64,000 nucleotides of DNA. Source: Denitromonas halophila (GTDB lineage: Bacteria; Pseudomonadota; Gammaproteobacteria; Burkholderiales; Rhodocyclaceae). Below, in pieces: positions 48,095 to 58,002 of the stretch. The notes beneath the pieces are model-generated. The model was not told the origin of the DNA, made no database searches, and worked only from the letters and a program-made list of their open reading frames with translations. The position numbers were made by a program, and so were the translations under genes. Numbering within the stretch: position 1 is the first letter of the stretch; every line of letters starts with the position of its first letter. The DNA lies in assembly GCF_007625155.1 (NCBI RefSeq), contig NZ_VMNK01000001.1, forward strand, positions 1 to 64,000, read 5' to 3'.

Positions 48095-49345
48095 TCAGTC
48101 GCCGTAGACCGGGAACTTGGCGCACAGCGCGGACACTTGGGCGCGCACGCGCTCCAGGTTGGCCACATCGTCCGGTGCGTCGAGAACATCGGCCACCAGG
48201 TGGGCGATTTTCTCGGCCTCGATCTCGGTAAAGCCACGGGTGGTCATGGCCGGCGAGCCGAGACGGATGCCCGAGGTGACAAAGGGCTTTTCCGGGTCGT
48301 TCGGAATGGCGTTCTTGTTGACCGTGATGTGCGCCATGCCCAGTGCGGCTTCGGCCACTTTGCCGGTGACATGCTTGTTGCGCAGGTCGACCAGGAAGAC
48401 GTGGCTTTCGGTACCGCCCGAGACGATGCGCAGGCCGCGCTCTTCGCCGAGCACACGTGCCATGACGCGGGCGTTGGCCAGAACCTGTTCCTGGTAATTC
48501 TTGAAGGTCGGCTTCATGGCCTCTTTGAAGGCCGTGGCCTTGGCGGCGATGACATGCATCAGCGGGCCGCCCTGCAGACCCGGGAAGATGGCCGAGTTGA
48601 TGGCCTTGGCGTGTTCCTCTTTCATCAGGATCAGGCCGCCGCGTGGGCCGCGCAGGGTTTTGTGCGTGGTGGTGGTGACCACGTCGGCGTGCGGCACCGG
48701 GTTCGGGTAGAAACCGGCGGCGATCAGGCCGGCGTAGTGCGCCATGTCGACCATGAAGATGGCACCAACAGCCTTGGCCACCTTGGCGAAGCGTTCGAAG
48801 TCGATGCGCAGCGAGTAGGCCGAGGCGCCGGCGATGATCAGCTTCGGCTTGTGCTCATGGGCGAGACGCTCCATGGCGTCGTAGTCGATGGCTTCATTCT
48901 TGTCGAGGCCGTAGGAGACCACGTTGAACCACTTGCCGCTCATGTTCAGCGCCATGCCGTGGGTGAGGTGGCCGCCTTCGGCCAGGCTCATGCCCATGAT
49001 GGTGTCGCCCGGCTTGAGGAAAGCCATCAGGACGGCCTGGTTGGCCTGCGAGCCCGAGTTGGGCTGCACGTTGGCGGCCTCGGCGCCGAACAGGGACTTG
49101 GCGCGGTCAATGGCCAGCTGCTCGGCCACGTCGACATGCTCGCAGCCGCCATAGTAACGCTTGCCCGGATAGCCTTCGGCGTACTTGTTGGTGAGCTGGG
49201 AGCCCTGGGCTTCCATGACGGCATGGCTCACATAATTTTCGGAGGCGATCAGTTCGATGTGGGCTTCCTGGCGGCGGTTTTCAGCCGTGATGGCTTCCCA
49301 CAGTTCCGGATCGGTGCTGGCGAGCGTGTTTTTCTTGGAAAACAT
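48095..49345 (-). CDS. glyA: Serine hydroxymethyltransferase
   Basis: A 416-residue PLP enzyme interconverting serine and glycine and charging tetrahydrofolate. [20 protein letters not shown], the PLP lysine region [20 protein letters not shown] and [20 protein letters not shown] are diagnostic. It is full length and heads glyA-nrdR-ribD. No riboswitch-like structure was seen in the 75-bp upstream gap. Confidence 0.98.
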   Translation of the reverse strand: MFSKKNTLASTDPELWEAITAENRRQEAHIELIASENYVSHAVMEAQGSQLTNKYAEGYPGKRYYGGCEHVDVAEQLAIDRAKSLFGAEAANVQPNSGSQANQAVLMAFLKPGDTIMGMSLAEGGHLTHGMALNMSGKWFNVVSYGLDKNEAIDYDAMERLAHEHKPKLIIAGASAYSLRIDFERFAKVAKAVGAIFMVDMAHYAGLIAAGFYPNPVPHADVVTTTTHKTLRGPRGGLILMKEEHAKAINSAIFPGLQGGPLMHVIAAKATAFKEAMKPTFKNYQEQVLANARVMARVLGEERGLRIVSGGTESHVFLVDLRNKHVTGKVAEAALGMAHITVNKNAIPNDPEKPFVTSGIRLGSPAMTTRGFTEIEAEKIAHLVADVLDAPDDVANLERVRAQVSALCAKFPVYGD

Positions 49346-49420
49346 GGTCTTGGGTCTATGGCAGGGTCAAAAGCGGATTCTATCACGCAGATTGGCGGAA
49401 ATTCCCACTGGCAGGTGCGC

Positions 49421-50068
49421 TCAGCTGTTGGGCAATTCGTCGCGGGCGGCGGTGAGGTGGGCCTCTTCCGCCCATTGATCGATCGACCATCTGGCCGGTG
49501 CCTCGTGGCGTATCCAGTTGAGTGCGGCGTTCGGTATTTTGAAGTCGCGCGCCTGGCTCAGCGAGCGTCCGCTGGCGATGCGATAGATGATGTCAAGGAC
49601 ACCGCCGTGGGCGACGACCAGAATCTGCTGACCTGTGTGGCGCTGCACCAGATCGTCAAGCGCTGTCGCGATGCGCTCGGCAAATGTGGTCAGGCTCTCG
49701 CCCCCGCCAGGCAGCGGATGATCGGGTGTTCGGGCCTTGAAATGCGCGTAGGCCTCTGGATGGCGAACCTGCGCTTCGTCGTAGGTCAGTCCTTGAAAAA
49801 CGCCATAGTGACGTTCGCGCAGGGCCGCCATCGGCGTGGCGTTCAGGCCGATGCGCTCGCCAATGGCGCGTGCCGTGTCGGCCGCACGGCTCAGATCACT
49901 GGTGTAAGCCGCATCGAAACGGTGCGCGGCCAGCAGGCGGGCCGTGGCGGCTGCCTGGGCCCGGCCGGTGTCGTTCAAGGGAATGTCCGTATGGCCCTGG
50001 AGGCGGTGCTCGGCGTTCCAGGTGGTTTCGCCGTGGCGGACGAGGCAGATGCTGAGGATTTGAGTCAT
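49421..50068 (-). CDS. Histidine phosphatase family protein (GpmB/CobC-like)
   Basis: A 215-residue phosphatase. The catalytic motif is CLVRHGETTWNAEHRLQGHT; RERHYGVFQGLTYDEAQ and LVVAHGGVLDIIYRIASGRS complete the site. It is a cofactor-independent relative of phosphoglycerate mutase. The substrate could be a sugar phosphate, alpha-ribazole phosphate or another small ester. It is divergent from the TRAP transporter genes. Confidence 0.92.
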   Translation of the reverse strand: MTQILSICLVRHGETTWNAEHRLQGHTDIPLNDTGRAQAAATARLLAAHRFDAAYTSDLSRAADTARAIGERIGLNATPMAALRERHYGVFQGLTYDEAQVRHPEAYAHFKARTPDHPLPGGGESLTTFAERIATALDDLVQRHTGQQILVVAHGGVLDIIYRIASGRSLSQARDFKIPNAALNWIRHEAPARWSIDQWAEEAHLTAARDELPNS

Positions 50069-50211
50069 GTGTTTGTTTGATTGTCAGGCGGGCTTAGGCG
50101 TTTCCCCTGATATGCCTGAGTGCGGGGAGCCGGGATAATGCGGCCCGTTAAAAGCCGGATTCTGCGAGTCGGTGTCTGGCCATTCTAAAACGAGTCGGGA
50201 GGGGACGATCC

Positions 50212-50787
50212 GTGTCCTTATTATTGAAACTTGCTGCGCTGATCGATTGGATCAACACTCGCGTCGGGCAATTCACGATCTGGCTGGTGCTGGCCGCATC
50301 CGTGATCAGTGCCGGCAACGCATTCAGCCGTTACGGCTTCAGTCTGAGCTCCAATGCCATGCTTGAAGTTCAGTGGTATCTGTTCGCGGCGGTGTTCACC
50401 TTGTGCGCCGGATACACCTTTCTGCGTAACCAGCACGTGCGGATCGACCTGATCTCAAACCGCATGTCGGCCAAGGGCCGTAACTGGGTGGATGTGATCG
50501 GCATCGTGGTCTTCCTGATCCCGGTCGCGACCATGATCATGTGGATGTCGTGGCCCGGCTTCGTCGATTCCTACGTGAACATGGAAGAGTCCTCCAATGC
50601 TGGCGGCCTGATCCGCTGGCCGGTGCGCTTGCTGATTCCGGTGGGTTTCGGTCTGCTGGCGCTGCAGGCGATTTCTGAACTGATCAAACGGGTCGCGTTT
50701 TTGACCGGTCACGGGCCCGACCCGCTGGAAAAACCGGTGGAGCATGGTGTGGCTGCAGGCGGTGATGCTCAGGAGGGCACGAAATGA
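50212..50787 (+). CDS. TRAP transporter small permease (DctQ family)
   Basis: A 191-residue inner-membrane protein with four helices, including IWLVLAASVISAGNAFSRYG, WYLFAAVFTLCAGYTFLRNQ and VIGIVVFLIPVATMIMWMSW; QHVRIDLISNRMSAKGRNWV is the DctQ signature loop. It starts with GTG at 50212, with GGGAGGGG 7-14 bp upstream. It overlaps the large permease by 4 bp. It works in secondary uptake driven by ion gradients together with a periplasmic binding protein that is not encoded nearby. Confidence 0.94.
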   Translation: MSLLLKLAALIDWINTRVGQFTIWLVLAASVISAGNAFSRYGFSLSSNAMLEVQWYLFAAVFTLCAGYTFLRNQHVRIDLISNRMSAKGRNWVDVIGIVVFLIPVATMIMWMSWPGFVDSYVNMEESSNAGGLIRWPVRLLIPVGFGLLALQAISELIKRVAFLTGHGPDPLEKPVEHGVAAGGDAQEGTK

Positions 50788-52352
50788 CTGAGTTTCTGAT
50801 CGCCAACATGGCGCCCCTGATGTTCGGCTCGCTGATCATCTTCTTGCTCAGCGGCTTCCCGGTGGCGTTTGCGCTGGCTGCCAACGGTCTGTTCTTCGGT
50901 TTTCTCGGCATCGAACTCGGGCTGCTGACCCCGGCCCTGCTGCAGGCCCTGCCTGAGCGGGTGCTCGGCATTATGTCGAACGACACGCTGCTGGCCATCC
51001 CGTTCTTCACCTTCATGGGCATCATCCTCGAGCGCTCCGGCATGGCCGAAGACCTGCTCGAATCGGCGGGGCAGCTGTTTGGTCCGATCCGTGGCGGTAT
51101 CGCGTATGCGGTGATCTTCGTCGGCGCGCTGCTGGCGGCAACCACCGGCGTGGTGGCGGCATCGGTGATCTCGATGGGCCTGATTTCGCTGCCGGTGATG
51201 CTGCGCTACGGTTACTCGCGGGAAGTGTCGGCTGGCGTGATCTGCGCTTCCGGTACGCTGGCCCAGATCATTCCGCCGTCACTGGTGCTGATCGTGCTGG
51301 CCGACGTGCTTGGCGTGTCGGTGGGTGATGCCTACGCCGGTGCGATCATCCCGTCGCTGATGCTGGTCGGTCTTCTGGTGCTATACATCTTCGTGATGAC
51401 CATCGTCAAGCCAGATGCCGTGCCGGCGTTGCCCAAAGAGGCGCGCACGCTGCAAGGCAAGGCACTGTTAATGCGGGTGCTGGTCGCCATGGTGCCGCCG
51501 GTGGTGCTGATTTTCCTGGTGCTGGGCACGATCTTCATCGGTCTGGCCACGCCGACCGAAGGCGGCGCAATGGGCGCGGTCGGTGCGCTGGCACTGGCAG
51601 GTATCCGTAAGCGCCTGAACTACGAAATGGTGCGCAGCGCGCTGGATACCACTGGTAACCTGGCCACCTTCGTGATGTTCATTCTGATCGGTTCCACCGT
51701 GTTCGCGCTGACCTTCCGCGCGGTCAACGGTGACCTGTGGGTCGAGCACCTGTTCAGCCTGGTGCCGGGTGGTCAGTGGGGCTTCCTGGTGGTGGTCAGT
51801 GCGCTGGTCTTTGTCCTGGGTTTCTTCATCGACTTCTTCGAGATCGCTTTCATCCTGCTGCCGCTGTTCGCGCCGGTGGCTGAGAAGCTGGGCATCGACA
51901 TGGTGTGGTTCCTGGTGCTGATCGGCATGAACATGCAGACCTCGTTCCTGACGCCGCCCTTCGGTTTCGCCCTGTTCTACTTACGCAGTGTGGCGCCATC
52001 GACATCCTATGAGGACACCCAGACGGGCAAGACGATTGCCGGTATCAAGACCATGCAGATCTATCGTGGGGTGATTGCCTTTATCGCCATCCAGGTATTC
52101 GCCTTGATCATGATTCTGGTTTTCCCGGGGATCGTTACCGGCGGGCTTGATGAACATGTCGAGGTTGATCTCGATGCCGTGGAAATCAACATCCAGCAGA
52201 ACAGCTACGGTGGCGGCAGTGCGTATGACACGCCGGCCTTCCCGAGCCTGCAAGATAGCGATGGTGGCGGTGCGGCCCCGGCGGCCGAGCCGGATCCGAA
52301 CGCGGCGCTGATGGATGCGTTGCGCGATGCACCGGCGCCGGAAACGAAATAA
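50784..52352 (+). CDS. TRAP transporter large permease (DctM family) with a long C-terminal tail
   Basis: A 522-residue membrane protein with about twelve to thirteen helices. LAIPFFTFMGIILERSGMAE, ASGTLAQIIPPSLVLIVLAD and FFIDFFEIAFILLPLFAPVA are typical of DctM; the sequence resembles the mannitol/chloroaromatic TRAP subgroup. About 65 C-terminal residues form an acidic, Gly/Pro/Ala-rich tail (GGGAAPAAEPDPNAALMDAL) beyond the last helix. DctP is absent next to it. A strong terminator follows the stop. Confidence 0.95.
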   Translation: MTEFLIANMAPLMFGSLIIFLLSGFPVAFALAANGLFFGFLGIELGLLTPALLQALPERVLGIMSNDTLLAIPFFTFMGIILERSGMAEDLLESAGQLFGPIRGGIAYAVIFVGALLAATTGVVAASVISMGLISLPVMLRYGYSREVSAGVICASGTLAQIIPPSLVLIVLADVLGVSVGDAYAGAIIPSLMLVGLLVLYIFVMTIVKPDAVPALPKEARTLQGKALLMRVLVAMVPPVVLIFLVLGTIFIGLATPTEGGAMGAVGALALAGIRKRLNYEMVRSALDTTGNLATFVMFILIGSTVFALTFRAVNGDLWVEHLFSLVPGGQWGFLVVVSALVFVLGFFIDFFEIAFILLPLFAPVAEKLGIDMVWFLVLIGMNMQTSFLTPPFGFALFYLRSVAPSTSYEDTQTGKTIAGIKTMQIYRGVIAFIAIQVFALIMILVFPGIVTGGLDEHVEVDLDAVEINIQQNSYGGGSAYDTPAFPSLQDSDGGGAAPAAEPDPNAALMDALRDAPAPETK

Positions 52353-52371
52353 GTTCGGCGCTTGATGCAAG

Positions 52372-52408
52372 AAACACAAAGGGGCCTCGTTGGCCCCTTT
52401 GTGTTTTT
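52372..52408 (+). terminator. Rho-independent terminator after the TRAP genes
   Basis: A 15-bp perfect stem, AAACACAAAGGGGCC pairing with GGCCCCTTTGTGTTT around a TCGTT loop, ends in a T-run. It lies 20 bp past the dctM-type stop. Confidence 0.93.
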
Positions 52409-52496
52409 GTGCGTCTGACATGCTGACCAAGCACTTCGATGGCGTAAACAGCCCGATGGTGTTCGACCCGTGCCCAGGCGTCGCTGGCGAGTCGTG

Positions 52497-53081
52497 TCAG
52501 TGCAAATCCGACACCAGCGCGAACTGTGTTTCCGGCGCAATTTCCTCAAGGGCCACCGTGTAGGCGGGGTGGTCGATGCCCATCCCCAGCGGGGCCCCAT
52601 TCTTGAGCGCGGTAATCGCTGCCTCGCTCAGCTCGAAGCGCAGAAAGTGCACCGATGAGGTCTTGGTGTTGTTCTCCCGGTCGAGGTCTTCATCGGCAAT
52701 GGCGAAGCTGGGCGGGCAGCCTTCGGCCTGCAGCCACACGGCTCTTTCAATGCCGCGCAGCACCTGCAGCTGAGCCGCCCGCTCTTCGGGGTCGGGGTAT
52801 TCGATAAGCATCGTGGCCTTGAGGTTGCTGCCGTCCGGAATCAACGGGTTGTAAACGTCCAGCTCGTCCTGAATGCCTGCGGCCTCAAAGGTGCGTTCGA
52901 TGCGCAACATTTCCTGGATCTGATAACGGACCGTGATTTCATCCTCGAACAATAAGGTGACGTTCGGGCCCAGATGTACAGCGCGGCGGCGTTTGTGGGC
53001 CATCACCTCCTGGCGGAACGTGGGGCGACGCTCGGCGTATTCTTCAAGCGACCAGAGCGTGTTGCGGGTCAGATGCGGCAT
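52497..53081 (-). CDS. DUF3501 family protein
   Basis: A 194-residue soluble protein of unknown function. Recognisable features are the start MPHLTRNTLWSLEEYAERRP, the strand VTLLFEDEITVRYQIQEMLR and the segment NPLIPDGSNLKATMLIEYPD. The family is typically encoded next to an Fe-S oxidoreductase and a rubrerythrin, exactly as here (15 bp downstream of the Fe-S gene). A role in peroxide or oxygen stress is inferred from that conserved company. Confidence 0.9.
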   Translation of the reverse strand: MPHLTRNTLWSLEEYAERRPTFRQEVMAHKRRRAVHLGPNVTLLFEDEITVRYQIQEMLRIERTFEAAGIQDELDVYNPLIPDGSNLKATMLIEYPDPEERAAQLQVLRGIERAVWLQAEGCPPSFAIADEDLDRENNTKTSSVHFLRFELSEAAITALKNGAPLGMGIDHPAYTVALEEIAPETQFALVSDLH

Positions 53082-53096
53082 GGGCGGGACTCTCCT

Positions 53097-54446
53097 TCAG
53101 ATGCCGTAGGCGCGCCGCACCAGGCTGATCGGGTGCGCGAGCTCGGGCGTTTTCTGGTGATTCTGTTCGATGCCTTGGGCGAGATGGTGCCCGCCCAGCG
53201 GGCAGTCGGAGCTGATGAAGTCGGGTTCGAATTCGGCCATCTTGCGAAACACCGGTCGGCCGATCTTCATCGCCATGGCGTGGAACTCCTTCTTGACGCC
53301 AAAGGTGCCGGCATGGCCGGAGCAGCGTTCGGTGGTGTCCACTTCAAGCCCTGCAATCTTCTTGAGGAATTCTTCGGTCTTGCGGCCAATCGCCTGCACG
53401 CGGCCGTGGCAGGGCACGTGATAGGCGATCTTTCCGAGCTTCTCCTTGAAGTCGGTCTTGAGCAGGCCGTCCTTGTGGCGGGCAACCAGGTATTCGAAGG
53501 GCTCCCACATGGCGTCGCGCACGGCGAGCACATCGGGGTCGTCGGGGAACATGTGGGGCAACTCCTGCTTGAACATCAGCGTACAGGAGGGCACGCCGGT
53601 CAGAATCGCGTAGCCCTCGCGGGCCAGCGCCACCAGTTGCGGCATGTTGATGTTCTTGAGTGCCTCGACGCCGTCCAGATCGCCTTGCTCCAGTTTCGGC
53701 ATGCCGCAGCAGGCCTCTTTTTTGGCGAGCCGCCAGGGGATCTCGTTGTGGTCGAGAATCGCCACCAGGTCGAGCCCGATGCCGGGCTCGTTGTAATTGA
53801 TGAAGCAGGTCGAGAACAGCACCACCTTGCCGGGCGTGCGCTGGCCGTCCTTCACTTCGGTGGCGACGGCGTCGCCGGCGGCGGAGCGGAACTTGCGGGT
53901 GGCAAAGCTCGGCAGCCAGGCCTTGGCGTCGACGCCCAGCGTCTTCTCCATCAGCGCGCGCATGGGCTGGGTGCGATTGACGGCGTTGATGGTCTGCGTG
54001 ACCACCGGAATGCCGGCGAACAAACCGGTCTTGTCGGTGGAGGAGAGCACGGTGTCGCGCAGCCGCGGGCCGGTGCGCTTTCGCTCGACCGCCTTGGCGC
54101 GCAGCATCAGGTGCGGAAAATCGATATTCCACTCGTGCGGCGGCACATACGGACACTTCGACATGTAGCACATGTCGCACAGATAGCACTGATCGACCAC
54201 CTCGCCATAGCGTGCCTTGGGCACGCCATCGACTTCGCCGGTCGGGCCCTCATCGACCAGATCGAACAGCGTCGGGAAGGCGCCGCACAGGCTCACGCAA
54301 CGCCGGCAGCCATGGCAGACGTTGAAAACGCGTTCGAGTTCTGCGTCGAGCGCGCCTTCGTCCCAGAAGTCGGGGCTTTTCCAGTCGAGCGGGTGGCGCG
54401 TGGGCGCTTCAAGACTGCCTTCGCGGACGATTCCGTTGGACGCCAT
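53097..54446 (-). CDS. Heterodisulfide-reductase-like Fe-S oxidoreductase (CCG domain)
   Basis: A 449-residue protein. The N-terminal ferredoxin-type clusters are VCHGCRRCVSLCGAFP and CYLCDMCYMSKCPYVPPHEW. Two CCG-type cysteine-rich segments follow, KEACCGMPKLEQGDLDG and ERCSGHAGTFGVKKEFH, as in HdrD/GlcF. It probably moves electrons between a donor and rubrerythrin. ATG at 54446 was chosen because the protein family begins there; the frame is open further upstream across the rubrerythrin gene. It is co-directional with rubrerythrin and DUF3501. Confidence 0.92.
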   Translation of the reverse strand: MASNGIVREGSLEAPTRHPLDWKSPDFWDEGALDAELERVFNVCHGCRRCVSLCGAFPTLFDLVDEGPTGEVDGVPKARYGEVVDQCYLCDMCYMSKCPYVPPHEWNIDFPHLMLRAKAVERKRTGPRLRDTVLSSTDKTGLFAGIPVVTQTINAVNRTQPMRALMEKTLGVDAKAWLPSFATRKFRSAAGDAVATEVKDGQRTPGKVVLFSTCFINYNEPGIGLDLVAILDHNEIPWRLAKKEACCGMPKLEQGDLDGVEALKNINMPQLVALAREGYAILTGVPSCTLMFKQELPHMFPDDPDVLAVRDAMWEPFEYLVARHKDGLLKTDFKEKLGKIAYHVPCHGRVQAIGRKTEEFLKKIAGLEVDTTERCSGHAGTFGVKKEFHAMAMKIGRPVFRKMAEFEPDFISSDCPLGGHHLAQGIEQNHQKTPELAHPISLVRRAYGI

Positions 54447-54507
54447 GGGGCACCTTTTGATGTGATCTGTGAAGACGCCGCCGGCGAGCGCCGGCGGCGG
54501 AGCGTGC

Positions 54508-54933
54508 TCAGGCGTCGGCCTTGACCTCGTCAAGCGTGCGCTGAAACTTGTTGGCGTGGCTGCGCTCGGCCTTGGCCAGGGTCTCGAACCAGTCGGCGAT
54601 CTCGTCGAAGCCTTCGTCGCGGGCTTCTTTGGCCATGCCCGGGTACATGTCGGTGTACTCGTGGGTCTCGCCGGCGATGGCGGCGGCCAGGTTGTCGGCC
54701 GTGGCGCCGAAGGGCAGGCCGGTGGCCGGATCACCACAGGCTTCCAGATATTCCAGGTGGCCGTGGGCATGGCCGGTCTCGCCTTCGGCCGTGGAACGGA
54801 ACACGGCGGCCACATCGTTGTAGCCTTCGACGTCGGCCTTGCTTGCAAAATACAGATAGCGACGATTGGCCTGGGACTCGCCCGCGAACGCCGCTTTCAG
54901 GTTGCCCTCGGTCTTGCTTCCCTTGAGTTGCAT
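54508..54933 (-). CDS. Rubrerythrin family protein (no rubredoxin domain)
   Basis: A 141-residue ferritin-like diiron protein. [20 protein letters not shown], the ExxH-type ligands in [20 protein letters not shown] and [20 protein letters not shown] define the four-helix bundle. The C-terminal rubredoxin domain of classical rubrerythrins is absent, so an external electron donor is required; the neighbouring Fe-S oxidoreductase is the obvious candidate. It acts as an NAD(P)H-linked peroxidase in relatives. ATG at 54933 has a weak ribosome binding site. Confidence 0.94.
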   Translation of the reverse strand: MQLKGSKTEGNLKAAFAGESQANRRYLYFASKADVEGYNDVAAVFRSTAEGETGHAHGHLEYLEACGDPATGLPFGATADNLAAAIAGETHEYTDMYPGMAKEARDEGFDEIADWFETLAKAERSHANKFQRTLDEVKADA

Positions 54934-55146
54934 GGTCGTTCTCCAAAGTGATCGGATGGCGCCCAACCGGCGAACACATGCCGGAAGGTAGTTTCAACAT
55001 AGGTGGCCGATTGCGCCGAATGAAATTGGAATGACCAATGGCGAACATAGGCGGGCGCTATCGCTGCGCGCCGGCTGCAATTGGCCGCCGCCGCCGGTAC
55101 ACTGCAGGCTTCGCGATCACCGCAGCCGACGACAAGGCCATCCAGA

Positions 55147-57813
55147 ATGAAAACCGAACACGCCCCGACCATTCGCCGTATCGACTACCAGCCGCTGGCC
55201 TGGACCGTGCAGAGCGTGGATCTGCACTTCACGCTCGACGCCAAGGCCACCGTGGTGCGCAACCGCATGCACTGCGAGCGCCGAGGGGCGGGGCCGCTGG
55301 TATTGATGGCCGAAGGGCTCACGCGCGTATCGCTCACCGTCGATGGTGTCGAAGTGGTGGAGACGGCGCTGCGCGAAACCGACACCGGTCTGGAGATCGA
55401 CCTCGGCGAGCGCGATACCGCGCTGGTCGAGGTGGTCACGCAGATCAATCCCTCGGCCAACACCGAGCTGTCGGGCCTGTATCACTCGGGCGGCGGGCTG
55501 TACACACAGTGCGAGGCGGAGGGTTTTCGCCGCATCACCTGCTTCCCCGACCGGCCGGATGTGATGGCGCGCTTCACCGTCACGCTGGAGGCCGACATGG
55601 CCGCTTTCCCGGTGCTGCTGTCGAACGGCAACCTGGTGGATTCGGGTGATCTGGATGGTGGCCGCCACTTTGCCATCTGGGAAGATCCCTTCCCCAAGCC
55701 GAGCTATCTGTTTGCGCTGGTGGCGGGCGATCTGGAGGTGCTCGAGCGTACCGAAAAGACCCGCTCTGGCCGCGAGGTGCTGCTGCAGGTGTGGGTGGAA
55801 GATGGCAATCTTGACCGCGCCGATCACGCCATGGATTCGTTGGTGCATTCGATGCGTTGGGACGAGAAGACCTTTGGTCTGGAACTCGATCTCGACCGCT
55901 ACATGATCGTCGCCGTCAGCGACTTCAACATGGGCGCGATGGAGAACAAGGGCCTCAACATCTTCAACGCCAAGTTCGTCCTCGCCAAACCCGATACCGC
56001 CACCGATGTGGACTACGAGCACATCGAGAGCGTGGTCGCGCATGAATACTTCCACAACTGGACCGGCAACCGCGTCACCTGCCAGGACTGGTTCCAGCTC
56101 ACGCTGAAAGAAGGCCTTACCGTCTTCCGCGACCAGCAGTTCTCCGCTGACATGCTGGCCGCCGCCGGGGGTGAGTCGGCACGCGCGGTCAAGCGCATCG
56201 AGGACGTACGCGTGCTGCGCACCGCCCAGTTCCCCGAAGACGCCGGCCCCATGGCGCATCCGATCCGGCCCGACCAGTATCAGGCCATCGACAATTTCTA
56301 CACCGCGACGGTGTATGAGAAGGGCGCCGAGGTCATCCGCATGCTGCATACGCTGCTCGGCGCCGAAGGCTTCCGCAACGGCATGGATCTGTATTTCAGC
56401 TACCACGATGGTCAGGCCGTGACCTGCGACGACTTCGTCGAAGCCATGTCCGAAGCCAACGGCGTCGATCTCGACCAGTTCATGCGCTGGTACAGCCAGC
56501 GCGGCACGCCGCGTCTGCTGGCCGAGGGGCGCTACGACGCCGCCGCGCGTCAATACACGCTCACGCTCACCCAGCAGCGACCCGATGGCGACGAGGCGCT
56601 GCACATGCCGGTGGCGCTGGGCCTGATCGGCCCGGACGGCGCCGATCTGCCGCTGATGCTGGCGGGCGACACGGCCGCGAGCCCGACGACGCGCGTGGTC
56701 GAACTCAAAGACACCACCACCACGCTGGTGTTCGAGGGCGTTGCCGCCGAGCCCGTGCCCTCGCTGCTGCGCGGCTTCTCGGCGCCGGTCATTCTCGAGC
56801 TGGCCGAAGACGACCGCCGGCTGGCCTTCCGAATGGCCCACGATTCCGACCCCTTCAACCGCTGGGATGCCGCGCAGCGCTTCATGGTGCGCGTGGTGCT
56901 GGCGATGACGGTCGATGCCGCCAAGGGCGTGCTGCCGCAGGTGCCCGATGCCTTCATCACCGCTTTTGGCGCCTTGCTGCATAACGAAAAACTCGATGCG
57001 GCCTACCGCGCCGTCGCACTCACGCTGCCGGCCGAAGCCTATCTGCTCGAACAAATGACTCCGGCCGACCCGGTCGCGCTGCGCCGTGCGCTGATCGTGC
57101 TCATGCGCAGTATCGGCGAGCGGCTCGGTGACAGCTGGCTGGGACTGGACGCCCGCCTGTCCGTCGCGGGCGAATACCGCTATCACCCGACCGACGCCGG
57201 TCGACGTGCACTGCGCAACCTCGGTCAGCGCTATCTGTGCGCGGCAGGGGTGGCCAAAGGCGTTGAGCGGGCCTTGGCACGCGCCACCGGCGACGCGCAC
57301 ATGACCGATCGCTTCGGCGCGCTGGCCGCGCTGGTGCACAGCCCGGCCAGTGCCGAGGCGGCCACCGCGCTGGCCGACTTCGAGCGGCGTTTTGCCAAGG
57401 ACGCGCTGGTGATGGACAAGTGGTTCGCCATTCAGGCCGGTGCCTGGCGCTGGATCGATTCGGCCGAGCCGGCGCTGGCGCGCATCGAGGCGCTGATGTC
57501 GCACCCGGCCTTCAGCCTGAGCAATCCGAACAAGATCTACGCCTTGTTTGGCGCCTACTTCCGCGCCAACCCGGCCGAGTTCCACCGCGCCGACGGCGCC
57601 GGCTACCGCTTCTGGGCCGATCGCATCCGCGACCTGAACAAGCGCAATCCGCAGGTCGCCTCGCGCATGGCGCGCGTGCTGGAAAACTGGCGGCGCTTCA
57701 CCCCGGCGCAGCAGGCATTGGCCCGCGAGCAGATCGAGGCGCTGGTCGGCGAGAAGGACTTGTCGCCCGATGTGCGCGAGGTGCTGGAGAAGGCGCTCGG
57801 CAAGACCGACTGA
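55147..57813 (+). CDS. pepN: Aminopeptidase N
   Basis: An 888-residue M1-family zinc aminopeptidase. MGAMENKGLNIFNAK is the substrate-binding GAMEN motif and VVAHEYFHNWTGNRVTCQDW the HExxH zinc site, with the third ligand Glu in LTLKEGLTVF. The C-terminal ARM-like domain is complete. The start is ATG at 55147. It is cytoplasmic. The stop lies 1 bp before the stop of a truncated sensor-kinase fragment on the opposite strand. Confidence 0.97.
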   Translation: MKTEHAPTIRRIDYQPLAWTVQSVDLHFTLDAKATVVRNRMHCERRGAGPLVLMAEGLTRVSLTVDGVEVVETALRETDTGLEIDLGERDTALVEVVTQINPSANTELSGLYHSGGGLYTQCEAEGFRRITCFPDRPDVMARFTVTLEADMAAFPVLLSNGNLVDSGDLDGGRHFAIWEDPFPKPSYLFALVAGDLEVLERTEKTRSGREVLLQVWVEDGNLDRADHAMDSLVHSMRWDEKTFGLELDLDRYMIVAVSDFNMGAMENKGLNIFNAKFVLAKPDTATDVDYEHIESVVAHEYFHNWTGNRVTCQDWFQLTLKEGLTVFRDQQFSADMLAAAGGESARAVKRIEDVRVLRTAQFPEDAGPMAHPIRPDQYQAIDNFYTATVYEKGAEVIRMLHTLLGAEGFRNGMDLYFSYHDGQAVTCDDFVEAMSEANGVDLDQFMRWYSQRGTPRLLAEGRYDAAARQYTLTLTQQRPDGDEALHMPVALGLIGPDGADLPLMLAGDTAASPTTRVVELKDTTTTLVFEGVAAEPVPSLLRGFSAPVILELAEDDRRLAFRMAHDSDPFNRWDAAQRFMVRVVLAMTVDAAKGVLPQVPDAFITAFGALLHNEKLDAAYRAVALTLPAEAYLLEQMTPADPVALRRALIVLMRSIGERLGDSWLGLDARLSVAGEYRYHPTDAGRRALRNLGQRYLCAAGVAKGVERALARATGDAHMTDRFGALAALVHSPASAEAATALADFERRFAKDALVMDKWFAIQAGAWRWIDSAEPALARIEALMSHPAFSLSNPNKIYALFGAYFRANPAEFHRADGAGYRFWADRIRDLNKRNPQVASRMARVLENWRRFTPAQQALAREQIEALVGEKDLSPDVREVLEKALGKTD

Positions 57814-58002
57814 TCAGCGCGCGAGGGGCAGGGCGATGACGAAGCGGGTGTGCCCCGCGTGCGATTCGGCGGCGATGCTGCCGCCGTGCACGACGATGAT
57901 CGAATGGGTGATCGCCAGGCCCAGCCCTGCGCCTTCGCTGGTGTGCTGCCTCGCCGGGTCGGCGCGGTAGAAGCGCTCGAACAGACGCCCGATCGCCTCG
58001 GG
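57814..58002 (-). pseudogene. C-terminal fragment of a sensor histidine kinase
   Basis: On the minus strand an open frame ending at 57814 encodes about 62 residues of the kinase ATPase domain: PEAIGRLFERFYRADPARQH and then GAGLGLAITHSIIVVHGGS, the F-box and G2 motifs of HisKA/HATPase kinases. Homology stops abruptly near 58002, and the frame closes at 58030. Dimerisation, H-box and N-box parts are missing. The wording resembles heavy-metal (CusS-like) kinases, which fits the metal efflux genes further right, but that is inference. Confidence 0.85.

Noticed and set aside
47924-50080. A 718-codon open frame on the plus strand across nrdR, glyA and the histidine phosphatase
   Set aside because: It spans three well-supported genes on the other strand and has no recognisable domain.
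55117-57585. An 822-codon open frame on the minus strand opposite pepN
   Set aside because: Antisense shadow of a highly GC-biased aminopeptidase gene; Arg/Gly/His-rich with no domain.
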